Assembly: GCA_030623125.1 (NCBI GenBank)
Contig: JAUXMQ010000109.1
Coordinates: 1-5,223, forward strand
From: Acidimicrobiia bacterium
Lineage (GTDB): Bacteria > Actinomycetota > Acidimicrobiia > Spongiisociales > ZC4RG35
Reading direction: 5' to 3'
Length of the DNA: 5,223 bases
Under the pieces are notes generated by a model. The model was not told the DNA's origin, did no database searches, and was given only the letters and a program-made list of their open reading frames with translations. Position 1 is the stretch's first letter. Each line of letters starts with the position of its first letter. This document shows, in pieces, positions 1-5,011 of this stretch. The translations under genes and the position numbers were made by a program.

Positions 1-662
1 GCCGACCGCAGGTGATCATCCGCGAGGTCGATGGCAAACCGCACGAACCATTGGAGCGCGCCGTGGTCGACGTGCCAGACAACCATGTCGGCACGGTCAC
101 TCAGGCCATTGCTCCCCGCAAGGGCAAGGTCACCGATCTCAGGCCGGGGGACACGGGGAGAACCGTGGTGACGTTGGAAGCCACCTCACGGGGTCTGCTC
201 GGATTCCGGTCGTTGCTGATGACCGCCACGAGGGGAACCGCCCTTCTGCACCAGCACCAGGCCGGGTGGATTCCGTGGGTGGGGGAGTGGCCCCATCGTG
301 TCGGTGGCGCCATGATGTCCGACCGGCTCGGATCGGCAACCGGATTCGCCCTCGACAACCTTCACAAGCGGGGTGAGCTCTTCATCGAGCCCGGCGGAGA
401 GTTGTACGAGGGGATGATCATCGGCGAGGCCTCCCGACCGGAGGAGATGGTGGTAAACGCGACCAAAGCGAAGCAGCTCACCAACATTCGAACTCACGCA
501 TCCGACGAGGCCATCAAGCTCAAGCCGGCACGCAAATTGACCTTGGAGCTTGCGATGGAGTGGATTGCGGACGACGAGCTGGTCGAAGTCACGCCCGATG
601 CCATCCGCGTGAGAAAGCGCTATCTCGCCGAGAGCGAACGACGCAGACACCACAAGAAGTAG
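1..662 (+). CDS. typA: Translational GTPase TypA/BipA, C-terminal part (5' end outside window)
   Basis: TypA/BipA is a ribosome-binding GTPase of the EF-G family. It acts in the cytoplasm in 50S subunit assembly and stress or cold adaptation (family knowledge). Only about 219 C-terminal residues are present, roughly the last third of a ~600-residue protein. The reading frame is open from base 3 (RPQVIIREVDG, the family's REVDG strand), so the GTG at 12 is an internal Val and not a start. The EF-G domain V-like part runs through NHVGTV, APRKGKV and the RGLLGFRS motif. The BipA-specific C-terminal domain follows, with ALDNLHKRGELF, YEGMIIGE, KQLTNIRTHASDEA and the closing DDELVEVTPDAIRVRKRYL. 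The G domain and domain III lie upstream of the window. The segment GTALLHQHQAGWIPW departs from the more usual GTG-x-x-x-x-F-x-x-Y. The tail is basic (ERRRHHKK). It is convergent with the SDR gene, 81 bp away. Identification is firm. Confidence 0.96.
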   Translation, partial: RPQVIIREVDGKPHEPLERAVVDVPDNHVGTVTQAIAPRKGKVTDLRPGDTGRTVVTLEATSRGLLGFRSLLMTATRGTALLHQHQAGWIPWVGEWPHRVGGAMMSDRLGSATGFALDNLHKRGELFIEPGGELYEGMIIGEASRPEEMVVNATKAKQLTNIRTHASDEAIKLKPARKLTLELAMEWIADDELVEVTPDAIRVRKRYLAESERRRHHKK

Positions 663-694
663 TCCTTCGGTTTGCCTCTGGTCGGCGGATCCAA

Positions 695-737
695 GCGTGT
701 GCACATGATGCGAGTGGAGCCACCCTGGTGCACACGC
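695..737. terminator. Perfect 10-bp inverted repeat between convergent genes; candidate bidirectional terminator
   Basis: GCGTGTGCAC at 695-704 is exactly reverse-complementary to GTGCACACGC at 728-737, separated by 23 nt. It lies in the 81-bp gap between the convergent stops of typA (662) and the SDR gene (744), where a shared terminator is expected. Neither side carries a T-tract, and the loop is longer than in a classical intrinsic hairpin, so the terminator role is inference. A protein-binding site is the alternative. Each arm also contains the palindrome GTGCAC. Confidence 0.42.
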
Positions 738-743
738 AAGACG

Positions 744-1745
744 CTAGCCCGCGAGCCTTCGTTCGGTCGGCGCCGAGTCTCGCGTCGGGTACCCCACCCC
801 GCCGGCCAATTCGACGGTCTTGTTCCAGAGGGCATGTTGTCCGGCACGGTTATCGATGTGATCCATCTTGATCTCTTCGAGCGGTCCGGTCATCTTTCCC
901 GGCTTCGAAGCTAGGAATTGGCCGGTGACGCCGTCCTCTAGGAGCGCAATCTCGAGATACCTGCCGGCTCCGTCCGCCACCGAGTGCGACATGCCGGGGA
1001 TGAGCTTGAACATCGGAACCATCAGCTTTCGCATGTAGAAGGGGGCGTTGTTGATCGCATTGGTGTCCGGGGTACTACCGGGGGAGACCGCATTGACCGT
1101 CATTCCTTGTGGAAGCATGCGTGAGAGCTCCGCAGCCCACCAGGCGACGAACATCTTGGTGGTTGCGTAGGTATTGGACGGCTTATAACTCAGCGGTGCC
1201 TTCATGAACATCTGAGCGTCGATCGCCGCCTCCAGGTCGCCGTCGAAATTCTCTGCAGCAACCTTGTCCAGGTCGAGCGGCTTGAAGGTGGGTACGTCAC
1301 CCCGTGCGGCCTCGGATCCAGCAATGACAATGCGAGCGTTGGCGCTGAGAAGATCCTTCTCGAGCAGTCGCATAGTCAGAAGGTGATGACCGACCAGGCT
1401 GGCCGAAACGGTGGCTTCGAGTCCATCGTCTGATTGACGTAAGTCCTTTGTAGGCGCAATGCCCGCGTTCAGGATGAGTACGTCGATTTGGCCGCCTCGA
1501 TCGGCAAGCTGGGTAACAGCGGCTTCGGCGGTTGCCAGGCTGTGGTTGTCGAGGATCAGAGTCTCGAACACTTTCTTGCCTGTGCGCGTCTCGAGTTGGG
1601 ATCTGGTCGTTTTGGCTTTCTCCGCGGTTCTGGTGGTGATGATCACCCGGTCGAATCCCTGCTCGGCGAATTGAGCCGATGCCTCGAGACCCAGCCCCGA
1701 GCTGGCTCCAGTCACGAGAGCGGTGCGCTGTGTGGGACTCTTCAT
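744..1745 (-). CDS. Short-chain dehydrogenase/reductase (SDR), NAD(P)-dependent oxidoreductase
   Basis: A 333-residue cytoplasmic Rossmann-fold oxidoreductase that should reduce or oxidise a carbonyl/alcohol substrate with NAD(P)(H). Visible hallmarks are the cofactor loop TGASSGLG (residues 12-19), NAG (93-95), a Ser in IVIAGSEAARG (S144), catalytic YATTK (Y193, K197) and the post-catalytic VNAVSPGSTPDT. An Arg just after beta-2 (R39, in TTRT) hints at NADP preference. The Ser-to-Tyr distance is 49 residues, against about 13 in classical SDRs. This long insertion resembles retinol dehydrogenase or protochlorophyllide reductase-like SDRs. At about 333 residues it is longer than classical ~250-residue members, with a C-terminal extension. 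The usual catalytic Asn in the 'N-x-x-G-H' helix appears to be Ser (ASLVGHH). The start at 1745 is chosen because AAGGAG sits 8 nt upstream. A 12-residue-longer reading from 1781 would place that Shine-Dalgarno inside the gene. It is divergent from the pirin gene. The substrate is unknown. Confidence 0.9.
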   Translation of the reverse strand: MKSPTQRTALVTGASSGLGLEASAQFAEQGFDRVIITTRTAEKAKTTRSQLETRTGKKVFETLILDNHSLATAEAAVTQLADRGGQIDVLILNAGIAPTKDLRQSDDGLEATVSASLVGHHLLTMRLLEKDLLSANARIVIAGSEAARGDVPTFKPLDLDKVAAENFDGDLEAAIDAQMFMKAPLSYKPSNTYATTKMFVAWWAAELSRMLPQGMTVNAVSPGSTPDTNAINNAPFYMRKLMVPMFKLIPGMSHSVADGAGRYLEIALLEDGVTGQFLASKPGKMTGPLEEIKMDHIDNRAGQHALWNKTVELAGGVGYPTRDSAPTERRLAG

Positions 1746-1753
1746 GGTGACTT

Positions 1754-1759
1754 CTCCTT
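1754..1759 (-). promoter_or_regulatory. Ribosome binding site of the SDR gene
   Basis: On the minus strand AAGGAG lies 8 nt before the ATG at 1745-1743. It decides that start over the in-frame ATG at 1781-1779. Confidence 0.7.
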
Positions 1760-1823
1760 TTTGGCTGGTCTCATCTGTCACGAGCGGTTACAGCAACCTT
1801 TGACCCACCGTTTATTCCGCGTT

Positions 1824-1839
1824 TTAGATATTTGTCTAA
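1824..1839. promoter_or_regulatory. Candidate operator, inverted repeat TTAGA-N6-TCTAA
   Basis: TTAGATATTTGTCTAA has 5-bp perfect arms around a 6-bp AT-rich centre. It sits in the middle of the divergent SDR/pirin intergenic region, at about the distance from the plus-strand TTGACC where a -10 element would fall. Size and symmetry suit a dimeric winged-helix or TetR/MarR-type repressor. No regulator gene is in the window, so the cognate protein is unknown. Confidence 0.4.
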
Positions 1840-1957
1840 GAATTGTCTTCCACGGGCCCGGTCAGGGCGTGCGATCCTTCGATTACATCTCGCTGTGTGA
1901 AATAGCCGGGACCGACCATTGGTTGTCGAGTTTGCCCTAGTGTCCTAACTCACGGAT

Positions 1958-1962
1958 GGAGG
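1958..1962 (+). promoter_or_regulatory. Ribosome binding site deciding the pirin start
   Basis: GGAGG lies 11 nt upstream of the ATG at 1974. The alternative in-frame ATG at 1956 overlaps this site and has no purine-rich sequence before it. That favours 1974, although the spacing is slightly long. Confidence 0.5.
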
Positions 1963-1973
1963 CCCTGACCAAT

Positions 1974-2987
1974 ATGAGCGCAGTTCTCGATCGAGTAGAA
2001 CTCGGATTCCCGTGGGAAGGCATCGACCCCTTCATCTTCACCGTTCATCACGTCGACTACTACCCGAAAGGCAACGACGCGCTCGGTCCCGACGAGTCAT
2101 TGCTGGGTCGCAACCTCGGCTCCGACTTCTCCTATCAGAAGGGCTGGAGCATGTATCACGGGGTGGCCGTCCCCGGATTTCCCCAGCATCCTCATCGTGG
2201 TTTCGAGACGGTCACCGTTGTACGACGAGGCTATGTGGACCATTCCGATTCACTTGGCGCCACGGCGCGTTACGGCGAAGGTGACGTCCAATGGCTGACC
2301 ACGGGAAGCGGGATCATGCACTCCGAGATGTTCCCTCTCCTCGAGGAAGATCGTCCCAACCCGATGGAGCTGTTTCAGATCTGGCTCAACCTCCCACCCG
2401 AGTCAAAAATGGTCCCTGCCTACTTCGGGATGTTGTGGAGTGAGTCAATCCCCACCATCACGCCGGCAGACGGTGTGTCGGTCGATCTGATCGCCGGCTC
2501 GTTGGGGGACCACATCCCACCATCGCCGCCTCCCGATTCGTGGGCGTCCCGATCGACCTCGGATCTCGCCATCTGGCTCATCCGTCTTGATCCCGGCGCC
2601 TCGTGGGTGCTGCCACCCACCTCGGAGGGCGTCAACCGGATGTTGCACTGTTTCCTGGGAGATGAGGTGACTGTCGACGACACGTCGGTCGCGTCGAAGG
2701 TCGGGGTCAGACTCGACCCGACCCGAAGTGTCACACTCGCGAACCGTGGTGAGCCCGCAGAGTTCCTCCTACTCCAGGGCAGACCGATCGGTGCACCCGT
2801 CTACCAACTCGGGCCGTTCGTCATGAACACGCCCGAAGAGTTGCAAACGGCCGTGGATGACTATCGGCGCACCCAATTCGGTGGCTGGCCGTGGGACAGG
2901 TCAGATCCGGTGCACGCCCGGACCGATGGCCGATTTGCCCTCCACGCCGACGGCACCATCGAGCATCGGGACCGTCAGTCGGTCTAG
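1974..2987 (+). CDS. Pirin-family bicupin protein
   Basis: Pirins are iron-binding bicupins. Members include quercetin 2,3-dioxygenase-active proteins and redox or metabolic regulators (family knowledge). From ATG 1974 the protein has 337 residues; the alternative ATG at 1956 adds six. The N-terminal cupin carries the metal site. HPHRGFETVT supplies two His (H72 and H74 from the 1974 start), and the second motif GSGIMHSEM supplies His and Glu (H116, E118). This is the complete 3-His/1-Glu set. A linker rich in Pro and Ser (PPSPPPDSW) separates the domains. The second, Pirin_C-type cupin ends with GPFVMNTPEELQTAVDDYRRTQFGGWPW, the family's C-terminal signature. A tail with GRFALHADGTIEHR follows, as in the ~330-residue pirin subgroup. 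No signal peptide or membrane segment is seen, so it is cytoplasmic. It is divergent from the SDR gene with a shared control region. Family assignment is firm; whether it is enzyme or regulator cannot be told. Confidence 0.94.
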   Translation: MSAVLDRVELGFPWEGIDPFIFTVHHVDYYPKGNDALGPDESLLGRNLGSDFSYQKGWSMYHGVAVPGFPQHPHRGFETVTVVRRGYVDHSDSLGATARYGEGDVQWLTTGSGIMHSEMFPLLEEDRPNPMELFQIWLNLPPESKMVPAYFGMLWSESIPTITPADGVSVDLIAGSLGDHIPPSPPPDSWASRSTSDLAIWLIRLDPGASWVLPPTSEGVNRMLHCFLGDEVTVDDTSVASKVGVRLDPTRSVTLANRGEPAEFLLLQGRPIGAPVYQLGPFVMNTPEELQTAVDDYRRTQFGGWPWDRSDPVHARTDGRFALHADGTIEHRDRQSV

Positions 2988-2991
2988 ACCG

Positions 2992-3132
2992 CTAACGCCG
3001 TCCTGCCCGGCGACGGGCCCGCGTCACCACCACCACGAAGGCGATGAACGCCACCAGGCCCACGAGTTGTTTTGGGCTCATTGCGATGACGAGATCATTG
3101 GAGCCGGTCTCGGTGCTCGCGGCTTCGGTCAT
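2992..3132 (-). CDS. Possible small single-pass membrane protein (46 aa), unrecognised
   Basis: The minus-strand frame from ATG 3132 to TAG 2992 encodes 46 residues. They comprise an acidic/polar N-terminus (residues 1-13), a hydrophobic segment LVGLVAFIAFVVVV (23-36), and a very basic tail RARRRAGRR (38-46). This layout fits a single transmembrane helix with the C-terminus in the cytoplasm by the positive-inside rule. It fills the gap between the pirin stop (2987) and the VOC start (3182) without overlapping either. Against it, no good Shine-Dalgarno precedes 3132. An in-frame ATG at 3165 (57 aa) and one at 3081 (29 aa, right before the helix) are also possible. No family recognised; it could be a chance ORF. 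Confidence 0.42.
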   Translation of the reverse strand: MTEAASTETGSNDLVIAMSPKQLVGLVAFIAFVVVVTRARRRAGRR

Positions 3133-3170
3133 GGCGTCGACTCTATCCTGATCCGCAATCGTCATCGACT

Positions 3171-3176
3171 GAGGAG
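3171..3176 (+). promoter_or_regulatory. Ribosome binding site supporting a TTG start
   Basis: GAGGAG ends 5 nt before the TTG at 3182. An in-frame TGA at 3170-3172 rules out any earlier start, so the TTG is the only initiation codon consistent with the conserved N-terminal beta strand. Confidence 0.7.
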
Positions 3177-3181
3177 AAGTC

Positions 3182-3568
3182 TTGGAGATCAAAGGCATCA
3201 TTTGGATCGGTTCCGCTACCCAAGACCTCGGGAAGACCTCCAGGTTCTTCTCCGACGTTCTTGGAATGGAGATCACCACTGAAGTGCCTGGTTTCGCCCG
3301 TCTTGCGGCTGCCAACGGCGACCTTCTCGAGATTTTCGGCCCCGACTCGGTGGAGCACAGCCATCTCGACACGGGCCCGGTTGCCGGATTCTGGGTCGAC
3401 GACGTCGAGGGAGCGCGTGACGAGTTGCTCGCTGCCGAAGCCGAGGGCGTTACCGAGTTGGAGAAGGGCATGGACGGTCATCGTTGGTTCTACTTCCGGG
3501 CCCCTGACGGGAACTTCTACGAACTCTGTGAGCACCCCCGTCCCCGCCCGGCAAAGGGGCACAACTAG
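3182..3568 (+). CDS. VOC superfamily (glyoxalase/bleomycin-resistance/dioxygenase-like) protein
   Basis: A 128-residue protein the size of a single vicinal-oxygen-chelate unit, with two beta-alpha-beta-beta-beta modules. Module 1 runs over residues 1-53 (strand GIIWIG, then the helix and turn TSRFFSDVLGMEI, a close match to the family's 'FY-x-x-x-LG'). Module 2 runs over 65-117 (GFWVDDVEGARDELLAAEAEG, then FRAPDGNFYELCE, matching the classic 'DPDGN-x-x-E'). The Glu of LLEIFGP (E50) and of YELCE (E114) occupy two of the four usual metal-ligand positions. The two positions normally held by His in the first strand of each module are hydrophobic or small (around I6-W8 and A68-G69). A canonical glyoxalase I site is therefore unlikely, and ligand binding or a metal-free role is possible. 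It starts with TTG. It is convergent with the Fe-S gene, leaving only 30 bp. Substrate unknown. Confidence 0.88.
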   Translation: MEIKGIIWIGSATQDLGKTSRFFSDVLGMEITTEVPGFARLAAANGDLLEIFGPDSVEHSHLDTGPVAGFWVDDVEGARDELLAAEAEGVTELEKGMDGHRWFYFRAPDGNFYELCEHPRPRPAKGHN

Positions 3569-3598
3569 CTGCGTAGCTTCGATAGCGGGCCTCGACTC

Positions 3599-5011
3599 TT
3601 ACCTTCCCCGGCAATTGACACATCTTCTGCCGATGAGTGCCAGCGTCCCCCCGTCGTCCTTCCCGAGGATCGACTCGATGCGGGAGAGCATCGCTGCCGG
3701 GGCGATGGGTTGTCCGCATACCTCGCACGAGGGCGTCGCCTCACGCCGAATCTCGCGTCGGCCGCTTGCCCAATCGACGAGGTCGAAACTCCTCGTCATG
3801 GTGATGGCATTGCTTTCGATCTCTGGACAGGCCAAGACGCACTGACCACAGGCGACGCATGACCTTGGATCGAAATCGATGATGACACATTCGTCTTCCA
3901 GGCCCGATTGAAGAGCGTCCGTCGGACACACATTGGCGCACATCTCGCAAGCAGTGCATACATCGGAGTCGATCGTCACCGTCCCCACGTCGGCGGCTTG
4001 GAGGCTCGCCCTTGCTTCCGGCGCATCTGCCGAAAGAAGCCGAATCGCCCCTATCGTTGACCCGTGGCCGAATAGCTCGCTGGCGTTCATCAGGTCGGGT
4101 CGGGGTTCGATGTAAGGGGAAGCCGTGGCATCGAGGCCGAACTCATGCAAAACGGTGGAGGCATCGTCCATGGTTGCCATCAAGCGATCACCGTTGTTGA
4201 GAGAGCAGCCGCCGGCACTGCATGGAACGGCATCAACCTCTTTCGCTCCCAGAACAAGAGGCGCCAGCAACCATCCCACAGTCAGCATTCCGGTGCACGG
4301 CACTTCGACTTGGTGCCATCCGTGCTCGAAGCCAATCGTTGCCTCCTGGCATCGATACCTGATTCCGATCGGGTCCGATCCGTAGCCGATGGCTGCCGAG
4401 ATCTCCGCTTCGATTGCATCAGGTGTGACGATCGGGTTGATCACAGCCCCGGTCGGACAGGAAGTGACGCAGATGCCACACGCCACGCACGATGTCTTGT
4501 CGTTTGTGACCGCTCCACCGTCCCAGGAGAGCGCCCCGGCGGGGCATCCCGAGACGCAAACCCGACAACCGTCGCCGGCGACGCAGATCTCGTGCTCGAT
4601 CGCCGGGGCTGCTACATAGGTCGGAGTGCCGATCGAAAAGAGGCCCCGGCGGGTGGATCGATCGGGAGGCAAGAGCTTCACCTGTTCGGGATGGGATCCG
4701 GGGACTCGGGAGAGACGCGCTCTGGTCGCCGCCAGGGCTCTGAGCAAGCCGTCTCCTTCGGCGACCGACCTCAGGTCGAGTAATCCCAGCGACAAGGGAT
4801 CAAAACCAAGCCGACGGGCTGCTGCCTGCAAAGCACCGAGTTGAAGCCGATCCCCATGAAGGGCGAGGACCAGTTCTTTCTCGTCGTCAGCCACCAAGGA
4901 GGCGATTTGCCGTGGCAGCTCACAGAGATCATCAACGCCGATGAGCACCGCGTCCCCGATCTCGATATCCGGCATTGCCTCTTCTTCGGTGCAAAACAGA
5001 ATCGTGGTCAT
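3599..5011 (-). CDS. Multi-cluster Fe-S protein: paired ferredoxin domains flanking an MvhD-like domain
   Basis: A 470-residue soluble electron-transfer protein. Residues 1-125 form an unrecognised alpha/beta domain with C7 and C30. The first ferredoxin pair has C143-x5-C149-x2-C152-x3-C156-P and C175-x2-C178-x2-C181-x3-C185-P. An MvhD/FlpD-like segment follows (about 215-295), with Cys in IRYRCQ (C221), VPCTG (C239) and PCSAGGCSLNNG (C264, C269). It aligns by eye with the [2Fe-2S] delta-subunit pattern of F420-non-reducing hydrogenase/heterodisulfide reductase systems. The second ferredoxin pair has C352/355/358/362-P and C385/388/391/395-P. The C-terminus carries C429-x2-C432 and C464-x2-C467, which could hold zinc or another cluster. 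Up to four [4Fe-4S] clusters plus one [2Fe-2S] are predicted. No flavin or NAD domain, signal peptide or membrane helix is seen. The start ATG overlaps the TorD stop (ATGA) and has GGAG 7 nt upstream, which fixes it over the internal Met13. The likely role is shuttling electrons for a Mo/W oxidoreductase encoded upstream; that role is inferred from context. Confidence 0.88.
   Translation of the reverse strand: MTTILFCTEEEAMPDIEIGDAVLIGVDDLCELPRQIASLVADDEKELVLALHGDRLQLGALQAAARRLGFDPLSLGLLDLRSVAEGDGLLRALAATRARLSRVPGSHPEQVKLLPPDRSTRRGLFSIGTPTYVAAPAIEHEICVAGDGCRVCVSGCPAGALSWDGGAVTNDKTSCVACGICVTSCPTGAVINPIVTPDAIEAEISAAIGYGSDPIGIRYRCQEATIGFEHGWHQVEVPCTGMLTVGWLLAPLVLGAKEVDAVPCSAGGCSLNNGDRLMATMDDASTVLHEFGLDATASPYIEPRPDLMNASELFGHGSTIGAIRLLSADAPEARASLQAADVGTVTIDSDVCTACEMCANVCPTDALQSGLEDECVIIDFDPRSCVACGQCVLACPEIESNAITMTRSFDLVDWASGRREIRREATPSCEVCGQPIAPAAMLSRIESILGKDDGGTLALIGRRCVNCRGR

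Larger units (their letters stand above)
1746..1973. promoter_or_regulatory. Divergent promoter region between SDR and pirin genes
   Basis: These ~228 bp separate two divergently transcribed starts, so both promoters should lie here. The stretch around 1811-1848 is clearly richer in A+T than its surroundings. On the plus strand TTGACC (1800-1805) resembles a -35 hexamer, and a suitable spacing would put its -10 over the inverted repeat at 1824-1839. The -10 match is poor, so I do not assign it. No convincing ORF, tRNA or riboswitch is seen here. Confidence 0.6.

Noticed and set aside
186..704. 172-codon open frame on the minus strand antisense to typA
   Set aside because: It fully overlaps the strongly conserved TypA frame, shows no recognisable domain, and is typical of open antisense frames in GC-rich genes.
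1746..1781. 12-residue N-terminal extension of the SDR from ATG 1781
   Set aside because: The Shine-Dalgarno lies inside this extension, 8 nt before ATG 1745. SDRs begin just before the TGxxxGxG loop, as the shorter form does.
1913..1928. CGAC-N8-GTCG inverted repeat and ACCATTGGT near the pirin start
   Set aside because: Four-base arms are expected by chance in GC-rich DNA, and the two palindromes are offset from each other.
1488..1940. 150-codon plus-strand frame overlapping the 5' part of the SDR gene and its promoter region
   Set aside because: It is antisense to the Rossmann motif region of the SDR, has no family match, and would occupy the divergent promoter region.
2857..3282. 141-codon plus-strand frame across the pirin end and the VOC start
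   Set aside because: It overlaps two well-supported genes in another frame and reads as low-complexity His/Arg/Pro-rich sequence.
3541..3560. CCCC...GGGG hairpin at the VOC gene end as a terminator
   Set aside because: Only four G-C pairs around a 10-nt loop, inside the coding sequence, with no T-tract after it.
3566..3581. AGCT-GCGT-AGCT repeat in the 30-bp gap between the VOC and Fe-S genes
   Set aside because: The arms are 4 bp and self-palindromic, too short to call a terminator.
4145..4783. 212-codon plus-strand frame antisense to the Fe-S gene
   Set aside because: Arg/Gly/Asp-rich translation with no domain; the opposite strand carries invariant Cys motifs that must be the real frame.
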